From contig UBTY01000004.1 in the NCBI GenBank assembly GCA_900468535.1, positions 62,001 to 126,000 of the forward strand: a stretch of DNA of 64,000 bases, read 5' to 3'. The stretch is from Hyphomicrobiales bacterium (GTDB lineage Bacteria > Pseudomonadota > Alphaproteobacteria > Rhizobiales > Rhizobiaceae). Made by a program: the position numbers and the translations under genes. The notes below the pieces were generated by a model. The model worked only from the letters and a program-made list of their open reading frames with translations, searched no databases and was not told the DNA's origin. The stretch's first letter is position 1. Every line of letters begins with the position of its first letter. Shown here one piece after another: positions 17,229 to 25,832 of this stretch.

Positions 17229-17738
17229 CGAGAACGCTGGTCGCAGAGACAGCTTTCTGAATTGCCGGCAAGTGCGCCGTTGTATCGGAGCCCTTGTATC
17301 GAGCCCACTTTTGCTCGCGACGCAAAAAGGACTGCCTAGTCCAGTCTACCAGCCGATGAAGACAAAATGCCGGGGCTCTCCATCTCGCTGCTTCTGTCGA
17401 AGACGAGCATGGCTGGTCGTCCTTCGACCGCGCCGAGGGCGAACCGCCATTTAGCGGCTTCCGCGTACCGCGTGAAAGAGGCGGTAATCTTTTCGCGCCC
17501 CTGCCATCGCAGTCGGCCGACCAGTTCAAGCTTCGTGTCATCGGCAGGTCTCTTTTTTTGGTTCCGATCTTCCAAAGACGATCGAAACGGCGGAAATGGA
17601 TCGGACCTAGAGTCGGGAGGGGACGAGCGCTAGCGCGTCCCACTCTCGTCCAGCAATGACTAAGCTATGTTGCGCCGGATCTCGAGTGCCGACGCGAGAC
17701 GCGTTGATGCCGTTGATACAGGAGGTCCGCGGTGCGCC
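17229..17738. other. 510-bp gap between CDC48 and the chemotaxis receptor
   Basis: No intact gene is supported. It contains the possible sigma-factor remnant on the minus strand and, at 17620-17641, a hairpin with GGGACG and CGTCCC arms around a GC-rich centre. No T-run follows the hairpin on either strand, so a terminator role is uncertain. Confidence 0.6.
17255..17575 (-). pseudogene. Possible remnant of an ECF sigma factor C-terminal (SnoaL-like) region
   Basis: The minus strand encodes a short frame with GREKITASFTRYAEAAKWRF, then ALGAVEGRPAMLVFDRS and MESPG. This reads like the C-terminal SnoaL-like domain of SigJ/ECF41-type sigma factors, where 'GQPAMLvyDRsg' precedes a 'yFVLLDW' strand. 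After MESPG the expected continuation FVFIGW appears in a shifted frame and then hits a stop, followed by sequence like FLRREQKWARY in another frame. No sigma-2 or sigma-4 region lies upstream. The stretch looks like a decayed gene end; the family assignment is from memory of the motif. Confidence 0.35.
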
Positions 17739-19523
17739 TTAAGCTACAGCTTTTAACGGCTGTCCTTGGTCGGGTGTCTTGCCTGCCTCGGGTGGGAGGT
17801 AAATGCTGTTCTTGCCAAAGCCCCTATGCTGGGCTCCCCGGGTTGCGGCGTCGCTGCCCGGTTCGCGAACCCATTTGCGACGGTTCAACTTGAACCGCCT
17901 TACCAATTGCTCGAGTTCGGCGGCGCCGACGGAGAGCGCTTCGGCAATCGCGCTCATGTTGACCACCATGCCGGCGTTCTCCTGAGTCATCTTGTCGAGG
18001 GCGCTCATCGCGATGTTGATTTCACCGAGACTTGCAGATTGCTCCGACGAACCGGTCGAGATCGCATCTATGTTGACGTCGATAGATTGAACGTATTCCT
18101 CGATGTTCTTCAGCGCCTCTCCGGTTTCGCCGACAAGGCGGACGCCCTCCTTGACCTCCGCCGAGGAGTTTGTGATCAGGTGCGAAATGTCCTTGGCCGC
18201 GTCCGCGGATCGTTGCGCAAGTGCGCGGACCTCCTGCGCGACGACCGCGAAACCCTTGCCTGCGTTGCCTGCGCGAGCAGCCTCGATGCCTGCATTCAGG
18301 GCCAGAAGATTGGTCTGGAAGGCAATCTCGTCGATCATGCCAACAATGTTCGTAATCTCGTTCGAAGCCGCGTTGATGCGATCCATTGCGCTGACAGTCA
18401 AAGTCACGACCTCGACGGAGCGTGATACGGCGGAGCGTGCCTCGGACACCAGCTTGCGCGCATCTGCCGTGCGCGTCGATGCCCCACGAACAGTCTGTGT
18501 TATCTGCTCGATTGTCGCGGACGTCTCTTTCAACGCCACGGCCTGTTGCTCCGAGCGATCGGCGATGCCGTTGGTGCTCGCGCGCATGTCGCCACTCTTT
18601 GCAGAAAGCATCGAGGTTTGGCCGAGAACCTGTTCGAGCGTTTCCTGAAATTTGGCGAGAGATTCGTTGAAATCATGACGCAAGTGGTCGAACTCAGGCA
18701 CGAAGGGGTCGTCGATTGTTACCCTGATATTGCACTCGGCCAATCGCCCTAGGCCGGCCCCGATTTCCTGCAGGGCGCGAACGCGCCCCGTTACGTCAGT
18801 TGCGAACTTCACCACCTTGATCACGTTGCCGTCGTCGTCGAGGATCGGGTTGTATGTCGCCTGGATGTAGACGGCGCTGCCGCTTTTGGTCAGCCGCTTG
18901 AACTCGTCGCTGAAGAATTCACCGGCGGCAAGCCGAGGCCAGAAGCTCGCGTACTCCGGGGACGACACATAGCGAGCTTCGCAGAACATGCTGTGGTGCT
19001 GCCCGACGATCTCGTCGAGAGAATACCCCAGGCTGTCCAAGAAGTTCTGATTTGCCGCCAGGATATTGCCATCGGGCGTAAATTCGATGATCGCCTGCGC
19101 CCGCGACAACGCGGCAAGCTTCCCGGTGCTGTCGAGGTCCTGCAATTTGCTGGCGGTGATGTCGGTCGCGATCTTGACGACTTTGATTACCTTGCCGCGA
19201 CGGAAGACTGGATTGTACGACGCCTCGATCCAGATTTCCTTGCCGTTTTTGCCGATGCGCTTGTATTGCCGCTGGTCAAATTGCCCTTCGGAAAGCCGTT
19301 TCCAAAACTCCCTGTAGTCGGCAGATTGGGATTCGGCAGGGTGAACGAAGATGCGGTGGTGCCGACCGACGATCTCGTCTCTCTGATAGCCTACAGCGGC
19401 GCAAAAATTCTCGTTGGCGTCGAGGATCGTTCCATCCGGCTTGAACGAAATGATCGCCTGTGACCGATCCAGGGCCTGCAGGATCTGCGACGCGTCCCCG
19501 CCAAGAATAGATGTCAGCTTCAC
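17739..19523 (-). CDS. Soluble methyl-accepting chemotaxis protein with two PAS domains
   Basis: A 594-residue cytoplasmic chemoreceptor. PAS1 (about residues 15-130; IISFKPDGTILDANENFCAA, GYQRDEIVGRHH) and PAS2 (about 138-250; IIEFTPDGNILAANQNFLDS, GYSLDEIVGQHH) are clear tandem duplicates, each ending in KVVK(I/F)ATD(I/V)T. The signalling hairpin comes next, with its tip near IGMIDEIAFQTNLLALNAGI, then EAARAGNAGKGFAVVAQEVR, the canonical MCP core. There is no transmembrane segment or periplasmic domain, so it should sense an internal cue such as redox or a cofactor-bound ligand. The start is a GTG with GGAG upstream. No C-terminal CheR pentapeptide is seen. Confidence 0.92.
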   Translation of the reverse strand: MKLTSILGGDASQILQALDRSQAIISFKPDGTILDANENFCAAVGYQRDEIVGRHHRIFVHPAESQSADYREFWKRLSEGQFDQRQYKRIGKNGKEIWIEASYNPVFRRGKVIKVVKIATDITASKLQDLDSTGKLAALSRAQAIIEFTPDGNILAANQNFLDSLGYSLDEIVGQHHSMFCEARYVSSPEYASFWPRLAAGEFFSDEFKRLTKSGSAVYIQATYNPILDDDGNVIKVVKFATDVTGRVRALQEIGAGLGRLAECNIRVTIDDPFVPEFDHLRHDFNESLAKFQETLEQVLGQTSMLSAKSGDMRASTNGIADRSEQQAVALKETSATIEQITQTVRGASTRTADARKLVSEARSAVSRSVEVVTLTVSAMDRINAASNEITNIVGMIDEIAFQTNLLALNAGIEAARAGNAGKGFAVVAQEVRALAQRSADAAKDISHLITNSSAEVKEGVRLVGETGEALKNIEEYVQSIDVNIDAISTGSSEQSASLGEINIAMSALDKMTQENAGMVVNMSAIAEALSVGAAELEQLVRRFKLNRRKWVREPGSDAATRGAQHRGFGKNSIYLPPEAGKTPDQGQPLKAVA

Positions 19524-19959
19524 GCGATGGCTCCGATCAATAATGAATAGAATTTTCGGAACAATGTACGCAATACATTAAGTTGCTGTTACGGACCCGG
19601 CCGTTTCTGCAGCAATACAAGCTACTCGGACGTCTGGAACTATTGTCTCGCGCTTGGGTTTAGCAGGTCCCAACTACAAGGTGCTTCACTCGGTGGGTGG
19701 GCGAAGGTCGGCGCCTCGATCTTGCGGTTCAGATTTCAGGTTGCCGTCAGCAATGTTCTGCAGAAGGGCTGCATGCGCCGGTGGATGGGTTGGGCAATGG
19801 CCTCCAACCTATGTCGACGGCGGTCCATCATGTCTTCGGCATGCTGGAGACGGAAACATCCATCCCATGGTGAAAGCTCGGCGCATTCGCGAGACGCAGG
19901 CGATCACTCCTGACCAAACAGCTATTCCGACACGATGCGGAGGACGAGGGCATTATTCG
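19524..19959. other. 436-bp divergent intergenic region
   Basis: The promoter side of the chemoreceptor contains AATGTA-CGCAA-TACATT at 19563-19579, a small dyad that could be an operator. On the plus strand the frame of the downstream receiver domain is open back to a TTG at 19654, but the encoded residues are not domain-like, so I treat this as non-coding. Confidence 0.5.
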
Positions 19960-20313
19960 GTGAATGTTCTTCTTGTTGAAGACAATGTCGACATTGGCGA
20001 CGCGATAGCGGCTCATGTTATCGCCGATGGGCACCGCGTCGATTGGTGCATGAATCTGAGGGAAGCGGCCCGAAAACTGATGTCGAAGACATATGACCTC
20101 GTGCTTCTCGATCTGCGTCTTCCTGATGGCAATGGCCTAACGCTTCTCGAAGACATCCGCAGTGGGGACGGCGAGCTTCCGGTGATCATCATGACGGCGC
20201 AGGACCAGCAGAGTGACCGGCTGGAAGGCATGGTGCGAGGAACGAATGACTTTCTCGTCAAACCCTTTGACCTCGCTGAACTGTCGAACCGGATAAGACT
20301 GATCCTGAGCTGA
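19960..20313 (+). CDS. Stand-alone response regulator receiver domain
   Basis: A 117-residue CheY-like domain. VNVLLVEDNVDIGD holds the acidic pair, DLVLLDLRLPDGNG the phospho-acceptor Asp near residue 51, VIIMTAQ the conserved Thr, and FLVKPFDLAELSNRIR the conserved Lys. The sequence is closest to OmpR/QseB-type receivers, but translation stops where the linker to a DNA-binding domain would begin, and no such domain follows in any frame. Start assigned to the GTG at 19960 with GAGGG upstream, which gives a normal receiver N-terminus. It may be a single-domain regulator or a truncated OmpR-type protein. It lies divergent from the chemoreceptor. Confidence 0.78.
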   Translation: MNVLLVEDNVDIGDAIAAHVIADGHRVDWCMNLREAARKLMSKTYDLVLLDLRLPDGNGLTLLEDIRSGDGELPVIIMTAQDQQSDRLEGMVRGTNDFLVKPFDLAELSNRIRLILS

Positions 20314-20475
20314 GCGATATCACGCAGCTCCGCACGTCAATGCGCGCTCTCTCAATCCCCCTGAGGTCGACGCTTTCAGGTTGACGTCAGATTTCTATGA
20401 GCAAATCGCGTCGCGCCGGGGTGCTTCGGGGAAGGAAAGCGCTCCAATTCAAATTGCTGTCTATTTGGAGCGGAT

Positions 20476-21237
20476 ATGACCGAGCAGTCTACCCGTCTAA
20501 TCCTGCATACGCATTCGCGCGATGAGGTGTTTGCCGACGAGCGCGAATCGATTGCGGATTTTTCGTTCAATTCTACCGTTGCCAACGTCTTTGACGACAT
20601 GGTCAGCCGATCGGTGCCGTTCTACGGCGAGATGCAGCGCATGGTCTGTGAGCTGGCGAGGGACTTCGCACAGCCTCATTCAAACCTCTACGACATTGGC
20701 TGCTCTACGGCCACGACGCTGCTGGCGCTGGATCATGTGGTCGATAGCCACGTTGATTTTGTTGGCATCGACAACGCGCCGGAGATGTTGAAAAAGGCCG
20801 CCGAGAAGATCGAGGCGTCCGGAACCAACAGGTCGATCGATCTGGTGACGGGCGACCTTCATAGGGGTTTCGGCGTCGAGGACGCCAGCGTCGTGACACT
20901 CCTTCTGACCCTGCAGTTCGTGCGCCCGCTCTTCCGTGAGCGGGTGATGAAAACAATCTATCAGGGCCTGAATGAAAACGGCTGTCTGTTGCTCGTCGAA
21001 AAACTGACGAGCGAGGACACGACCTTCAATCGCCTGTTTATCGACCACTACTACGACTTCAAGCGTCGCAACGGGTATTCGTCCATCGAGATCTCGAAGA
21101 AGCGCGAAGCCCTGGAGAATGTTCTCATTCCTTACCGGTTGGAGGAGAACATCCAGCTGCTTCGCGAAACGGGCTTCAAGAGCACCGAAGTGTTTTTCCG
21201 CTGGTACAATTTCTGCGGCATTGTCGCGATCAAGTGA
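20476..21237 (+). CDS. cmoA: CmoA-like carboxy-S-adenosyl-L-methionine synthase
   Basis: A 253-residue SAM-binding protein strongly like CmoA, which turns SAM and prephenate into carboxy-SAM (Cx-SAM). Visible signatures: DFSFNSTVANVFDDMVSRSV near residue 25-45, the SAM loop LYDIGCSTATTLLAL near 70-85, GIDNAPEMLKKA, LLTLQFVRP and DFKRRNGYSSIEISKKREAL. The Arg of KKRE sits where E. coli CmoA Arg199, which contacts the Cx-SAM carboxylate, is expected. In E. coli the product is used by CmoB on tRNA wobble uridine. No CmoB gene is present here; instead a membrane methyltransferase-like gene follows 9 bp downstream. Confidence 0.8.
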   Translation: MTEQSTRLILHTHSRDEVFADERESIADFSFNSTVANVFDDMVSRSVPFYGEMQRMVCELARDFAQPHSNLYDIGCSTATTLLALDHVVDSHVDFVGIDNAPEMLKKAAEKIEASGTNRSIDLVTGDLHRGFGVEDASVVTLLLTLQFVRPLFRERVMKTIYQGLNENGCLLLVEKLTSEDTTFNRLFIDHYYDFKRRNGYSSIEISKKREALENVLIPYRLEENIQLLRETGFKSTEVFFRWYNFCGIVAIK

Positions 21238-21246
21238 GACGACGTC

Positions 21247-21996
21247 ATGACTAAACTTATGCTGAAGATCGGAACCTTCTTCTTCAAATACCGGAACCAG
21301 GCGTTTCCGCTGATCATCGTCGCGCTGTTCGCCTTGTTTCCTCCGACAACCGCGATATTCGGCAGCAGCGCGGCGGAGCAAGGGAAAGATGTCGTGGCTA
21401 TCCTGGTCGTGCTCTCCGGACTGCTACTGCGCGCAACCGTGATCGGCTACGCCTATATCCAGCGGGGTGGGCGCAACAAGCGCGTTTATGCCGCCAATCT
21501 GGTCACTGAGGGAATGTTCGGCGTCTGTCGCAATCCTCTCTATGTGGGGAATATGCTGATTTACGCCGGGCTTTTCCTGTTCCATGGAAACCCTGTGGTC
21601 GTCATTGTCGGATGCCTTTTGTTCGGGTTCATCTATCAGTGCATCATCCTCGCGGAAGAAGAATTCCTTTCAGCCAAATTCGGTGACGCCTATAGCGCCT
21701 ATTGTCGGGATGTACCGAGATGGGGCCTCAAGCTAAGCGCGTTCTCGGCCTCGACAGAAGGAATGGTTTTCAATCTGAAACGTGTGGTGGCCAAGGACTA
21801 CTCAACGATGTCCTCGACGCTGATCGCGCTGCTCGCCACGGAATTGTATCGCGTGGCGGCAGATTCCATAACCGAACAGGAAGTGTCCTACGCAATCCTT
21901 CTGGCGGCGTTGTTCGTCGGCGTCGTTGCTCTGACGGGCTTGGTCAGTTCGCTGAAAAAACGCGGCATCTTCGACGAACTGACCGCTGTGCAATGA
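21247..21996 (+). CDS. ICMT/PEMT-like integral membrane methyltransferase
   Basis: A 249-residue membrane protein with about five or six hydrophobic segments. The cytoplasmic SAM-binding signature of the isoprenylcysteine carboxyl methyltransferase / phospholipid methyltransferase family is present: GMFGVCRNPLYVGNMLIYAG near residues 92-111 and EEEFLSAKFGDAYSAYCRDV near 136-158. After that come an extra amphipathic stretch and two C-terminal hydrophobic segments that typical short bacterial ICMTs lack. It is in one operon with cmoA (9-bp gap). The substrate is unknown, and the pairing raises the possibility that it uses carboxy-SAM. Confidence 0.78.
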   Translation: MTKLMLKIGTFFFKYRNQAFPLIIVALFALFPPTTAIFGSSAAEQGKDVVAILVVLSGLLLRATVIGYAYIQRGGRNKRVYAANLVTEGMFGVCRNPLYVGNMLIYAGLFLFHGNPVVVIVGCLLFGFIYQCIILAEEEFLSAKFGDAYSAYCRDVPRWGLKLSAFSASTEGMVFNLKRVVAKDYSTMSSTLIALLATELYRVAADSITEQEVSYAILLAALFVGVVALTGLVSSLKKRGIFDELTAVQ

Positions 21997-22045
21997 GATC
22001 GTGTCGGGGGCAGCGCGGCGGCAATGGCTGTCGGCTGCTCCAAGT

Positions 22046-22858
22046 TCAGGCCATCGCGACGATCACGTGTGCCTGAATCTTGGCGCTGACCTCGCCTGTG
22101 CCGTGCTTCTCGGCGAGTGCAGACATTGCATGATCGGTGGCCGCGTTCAGGCCGTCGGGATCTCTGGCCTCGATCTCGCTTCGAAGTGGAGTTCCCTGAC
22201 AATAGGCAACAGCGACAATGTGCGGTGAGGGCGCGCGGCTCTCTTCGGCTAACGTATCGATCTCCACATTCAGGAAGCCAGCATTCCGCAGATCATTGCG
22301 GATGAGATCCTTATCGTAGTAGCCGTGCGGCGTACGAGCGAGAAACCGAGGTGGATCGTCCGGGAAAATTGCTGCGAGAGCGTTCGTAATGTCGTCCGCG
22401 AAAACATTCTCCTCGATCCGATCCCAGACGCTGAACAGAAAACGTCCGCCAGGTTTCAGAACGCGCTTTGCTTCTCGGTACGCAGCCGAACGGTTTGGGA
22501 AGAACATCGCCCCGAACTGACAGCAAACGAGATCGAAGAAAGCATCCTCGAAGGGCAGGGCAAGTGCGTCTGCCTGCCGCCATTGGACGCGACTGTCCGG
22601 CGGCTGTTGCGAGCGGGCGTAGTCGAGCATCGCCTGGTTAAGGTCGGTGGCGACATAGCGTGTGCCAATAGCTAGCTTGCTGGTCATAGCGCGGGAGACG
22701 ACGCCGGTGCCCGCGGCGGTTTCCAGGATTGATCCTGGCGAGAATGACGCCGCACGCTGCGCAAGATCAACAGCATAGGGCTCGAAAATCATCGGAACCA
22801 TATGTTTGTCGTAGCTCTCGGGGATCGAGCCGGCGAATTCCTTGTCAGTCTCCAACAT
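22046..22858 (-). CDS. Class I SAM-dependent methyltransferase
   Basis: A 270-residue soluble methyltransferase. The SAM loop is SILETAAGTGVVSRAM (about residues 41-56), with ATDLNQAMLDYA as the acidic motif II and FDLVCCQFGAMFFPNRSAAY followed by EAKRVLKPGGRFLFSVWDRI as post-motifs of the Methyltransf_11/UbiE group. GGAAGG lies 8 nt before the ATG. It converges on the ICMT-like gene. Its substrate is not evident, and no regulator sits directly beside it. Confidence 0.83.
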   Translation of the reverse strand: MLETDKEFAGSIPESYDKHMVPMIFEPYAVDLAQRAASFSPGSILETAAGTGVVSRAMTSKLAIGTRYVATDLNQAMLDYARSQQPPDSRVQWRQADALALPFEDAFFDLVCCQFGAMFFPNRSAAYREAKRVLKPGGRFLFSVWDRIEENVFADDITNALAAIFPDDPPRFLARTPHGYYDKDLIRNDLRNAGFLNVEIDTLAEESRAPSPHIVAVAYCQGTPLRSEIEARDPDGLNAATDHAMSALAEKHGTGEVSAKIQAHVIVAMA

Positions 22859-23048
22859 GGCGATAGCCTTCCGTCGGTCGTGATCGATAAGGAGACTAGC
22901 ACAAGATCCGGTGCCCTGCGCGGCTTTGCGGAAGGGGAGGGGCGCGCCGCGTTGCGCGCGACGAGCTCCCGTTCACATCTCCGAGAGCGTCCCATTGAAG
23001 CATGACCGGCCTACGCTAGCTCTTCGGGGTCTACGAGGAGAAAGCCGC

Positions 23049-23282
23049 ATGCCACATAACGATCAGGAATTTCGCCTGCTGTCGGAAGCTGTACAGCAGT
23101 GGTATCGATACTACGAGGTCACGCCAGACGAGCAATGCTCCAGCACGCTCTGCAATGCCGCGATCGCGCTGTTCAACCAGGGTTATCGCACCGCTGATGA
23201 TGTCGCTACCATGCTCATTGGAACCTTTGTCGGACGTTGGGCGACCCAGGTGAACGCGCCAATGTCTCCAACAGTCCATTAG
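23049..23282 (+). CDS. Small conserved hypothetical protein
   Basis: A 77-residue acidic soluble protein (PHNDQEFRLLSEAVQQWYRY, then TADDVATMLIGTFVGRWATQ). AGGAG at 23035-23039 is well placed before the ATG at 23049, and codon use looks coding. The sequence predicts two or three helices; no signal peptide or known domain is seen. It stands alone between a methyltransferase and an Rrf2 regulator. I do not recognise a function. Confidence 0.65.
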   Translation: MPHNDQEFRLLSEAVQQWYRYYEVTPDEQCSSTLCNAAIALFNQGYRTADDVATMLIGTFVGRWATQVNAPMSPTVH

Positions 23283-23450
23283 GCTGATCTCGTCGCACCC
23301 GGCCCCTATTCCTATCCATCGTTGCGACGCTTCTTCGGCACCTCATCGCGCCGCCATGGTAGGAATGTGGGAATGCCCCGCCTGCCTAGGCCGATCAAAG
23401 CTGTCGGCTGGCCTTTCATGTGAGACCTGCCTTCGCCCGACGTCCTAAGT

Positions 23451-23900
23451 CTAGGAGGCGCACCGTTCGTCCTTGGCCGCGCCTGAAGGCGGTGCAAAAT
23501 CCCGGGCTATGTCCGCCAGCGTTACGCCCGCAAATCGCTTCAACAGAAGTTGCTCGGCGTCGGCAAACACGTCCTTGAGCGTGGCATTGACCGCCTTCTC
23601 GATCGGACAGCCCGGCATATCGTAGGCTGGGCCGAGAGCGAAGACGGAGGGCTCTCCAACCGCCCGGTGAATATCGAGAAGCGTCAGCTCTTCGAGCGGG
23701 CGTGCCAGGGTCCAGCCGCCGCCGTGCCCTTTCTCCGAATGCACGTAGCCGTTCTCGCGCAGGCCCGCCATCGTGCGTCGTATCACGACAGGATTGGCGT
23801 CAAGCATGCGAGCAATCATATCCGAGGTCATCGCCCCGTCGTGCTGGCCCATATGGATCAGGACATGCAGCATGCGCGAAAGTCTACTGTCCTGTCTCAT
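23451..23900 (-). CDS. Rrf2-family transcriptional regulator
   Basis: A 149-residue winged-helix regulator. The Rrf2 pattern is clear: SRMLHVLIHMGQHDGAMTSD, a recognition helix in MLDANPVVIRRTMAGLRENG, then the GYVHSEKGHGGGWTLARPLE wing. One Cys only (MPGCPIEKAV) falls where IscR has its cluster ligands, so an Fe-S cluster is unlikely; redox sensing through that Cys is possible. It is divergent from a TrxR-like oxidoreductase, its probable target, across a 135-bp gap. Confidence 0.88.
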   Translation of the reverse strand: MRQDSRLSRMLHVLIHMGQHDGAMTSDMIARMLDANPVVIRRTMAGLRENGYVHSEKGHGGGWTLARPLEELTLLDIHRAVGEPSVFALGPAYDMPGCPIEKAVNATLKDVFADAEQLLLKRFAGVTLADIARDFAPPSGAAKDERCAS

Positions 23901-23983
23901 GCCGTATCGGTTCCGTCCTCAATTCCTGCTTGGCGGCACGCTACCACGGATCCGCATTCGTAACAACGAAAGTGTCGTGACCG

Positions 23984-24012
23984 TTGACTCTTTGATATCA
24001 TGATACTTATGT
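23984..24012 (+). promoter_or_regulatory. Candidate promoter/operator of the TrxR-like gene
   Basis: TTGACT at 23984-23989 is a good -35 box; a weak -10 (TTATGT at 24007-24012) follows after 17 bp. Between them lies the 10-bp palindrome TATCATGATA (23996-24005), placed where an Rrf2 repressor could block RNA polymerase. Both assignments are by eye. Confidence 0.45.
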
Positions 24013-24035
24013 TGTGGCGAGAAAAGGAGAGTGCA

Positions 24036-24950
24036 ATGACCGACACCATTCACGACGTGATTGTCATCGGCGGAAGCTATTCCGGGCTGTCCGCCGCCCT
24101 GCAGCTTGGTCGCGCGCGGCGCGACGTGCTGATCATCGATGAAGGACAGCGCCGTAATCGGTTCGCAAGCCACTCGCATGGATTTCTAACCCAAGATGGC
24201 GTTGACCCGGCGGCGATTGCCGGCAATGCCCGCGCACAGGTGATGAAATATCCGACGGTGCGGCTTCTTTCCGGTCGCGCTGACAGCGCAGTCCGCCTGA
24301 AAGCAGACCACCCATCGGGAGCCGCTTTCGAAGTTGCAGCGACCGGCCGGAACCATTTTGCGCGCCGGCTCCTGCTTGCGACTGGTGTCCGCGATATCCT
24401 TCCCGAAATCACCGGATTGCCGGAACGTTGGGGAAAATCCGTGTTCCATTGCCCCTATTGCCACGGCTACGAACTTGATCGCGGAGAGATCGGAGTTGTT
24501 GCAGCGTCGGCTATGTCCATGCATCACGCGCTGATGCTGCCCGATTGGGGACCGACCACGTTCCTCCTCAATGGCGCTTTCGAACCGGATGCGGAGCAGC
24601 GTTCCGCCCTTGCCGCACGCGGCGTCAAAGTTGAAGGCACGCTGATCCGGGAGATCTCCGGCCACGCCGACATCAGACTGGCGGACGGCCGCGAACTCTC
24701 TTTTGCCGGTCTATTTGCGCTGGCACGGTTCGTGCTGACGAGCCCGATTGCCGAGACTATGGGGCTGGACCTTGAGGACGGGCCGCTTGGATCGGTCATC
24801 AAGACCGACCCGATGAAGGAGACGAGCATGGCCGGCGTATTTGCCTGCGGCGATGCCGCGCGTTCGATGGCATCCGTGGCGCTCGCCGTCGGCGATGGCA
24901 ATCTGGCTGGCGCCGGTCTGCATCGGTCGCTGATGTTTGGCTCTGTCTGA
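24036..24950 (+). CDS. NAD(P)/FAD-dependent oxidoreductase, thioredoxin reductase-like
   Basis: A 304-residue flavoprotein of the TrxR-like pyridine nucleotide-disulfide family. The N-terminal FAD site is DVIVIGGSYSGLSAALQLGR (about residues 6-25), a redox-type CPYC lies in SVFHCPYCHGYEL near residue 137, and a C-terminal FAD motif AGVFACGDAARS is near 268. The NADPH motif between them (GEIGVVAASAMSMHHAL) departs from the usual GGGNSA form, so cofactor preference is open. AAGGAG precedes the ATG at 24036; the frame extending to 24000 is not used. Divergent from Rrf2. A role in thiol or electrophile stress is an inference. Confidence 0.84.
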   Translation: MTDTIHDVIVIGGSYSGLSAALQLGRARRDVLIIDEGQRRNRFASHSHGFLTQDGVDPAAIAGNARAQVMKYPTVRLLSGRADSAVRLKADHPSGAAFEVAATGRNHFARRLLLATGVRDILPEITGLPERWGKSVFHCPYCHGYELDRGEIGVVAASAMSMHHALMLPDWGPTTFLLNGAFEPDAEQRSALAARGVKVEGTLIREISGHADIRLADGRELSFAGLFALARFVLTSPIAETMGLDLEDGPLGSVIKTDPMKETSMAGVFACGDAARSMASVALAVGDGNLAGAGLHRSLMFGSV

Positions 24951-24976
24951 CATGGACAGACTTCCGTCACCGCCGT

Positions 24977-25174
24977 CTAGAACAACACGCGAGATGCGCT
25001 TTCAAGGAGTTGTGCAAACGATCGCGCGTTGACGTTGTCGGCCGCATTCAGCAGGCCGATCAATGGATCGGATATCACGTCCGCCAACGTCAGTTCGCTG
25101 AACGATCGGCGATCGGCCTCTTTCAGCTGTCGCGTGTACCGGCTTTTACGCATCAGGTTGCGATCAGCAGCCAT
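24977..25174 (-). CDS. Small hypothetical protein, 65 aa
   Basis: The conserved-looking part reads NLMRKSRYTRQLKEADRRSF, then LTLADVISDPLIGLLNAADN and FAQLLESASRVLF: basic N-terminus, then two hydrophobic-patterned helices. It reminds me of short rhizobial ORFs of similar pattern but I cannot name a family. A GAGG precedes the ATG at 25174. The frame is open to 25396, but the upstream residues are not protein-like. It converges on the TrxR-like gene. Confidence 0.4.
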   Translation of the reverse strand: MAADRNLMRKSRYTRQLKEADRRSFSELTLADVISDPLIGLLNAADNVNARSFAQLLESASRVLF

Positions 25175-25832
25175 CGCCTCGGCAATGTCCGTCCCGGCGC
25201 GCCGAATGTGAACTTGAACACCTCGAAGACCGACGTCACCCTGGGAATAGGCGCCGTTCGCCTCCTGTCTTGGGTTGACACCGGCGGGCATCCGTAGATG
25301 GGGTTCAGATGTGCAGCTCAGACCCACGCTCGAAGGTTGACTATCGCTCTTCTCGCTCGTGGCCGTCAGCTGGAACAAAATCGTCTCCGCAATCAATATT
25401 CTTTTCGAACAATCAATAAGCAGAACGTTAGCAGCCCTGGTCGCCGGACAAAATCATACTGAGGTATAGCGAAGCATCGTTTGCGCTCGGTAGTCACAAT
25501 ACCTGTAGCAAAGGCAGCCGAGCACTTCGGACCTCGCGGGCTTATCAAGAGTACGGCACTTCTGACGCGGCGCCGCCAATCTGAGCGAGTCTCTGCGGCA
25601 GCGACGTGGCAACAATCGGCAGCAAATCCGCCGACCTGCCGCCGTGCATCTGGTGCCCCACGTCAGACGCCTGCATTCCGTTGTTTGGCGAAGACGCCGT
25701 CGTGCTTGCCCGCTCATTCAATACAAATCGAAATCGGATTGTCCAAGATATGGATGTCCAGGATCGGATACTCATTGCGAGGAAGGAGACCGCCTCGATG
25801 ACGAAGAGGGCCCCGACATCATCCGGGATGGC
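25175..25832. other. Long gap upstream of dps with no clear gene
   Basis: Several open frames cross this 658-bp stretch on both strands, but none shows a domain, a signal peptide or a convincing ribosome site. The GAGGAAGGAG at 25779-25788 is a strong Shine-Dalgarno followed by ATG at 25798, in frame with dps, and could start an N-terminal extension or mark a frameshifted short gene. The dps promoter must lie in this region. Confidence 0.5.

Noticed and set aside
19654..19959. 102-residue N-terminal extension of the receiver domain
   Set aside because: It needs a TTG start, its composition is not protein-like, and the GTG at 19960 gives a normal receiver N-terminus.
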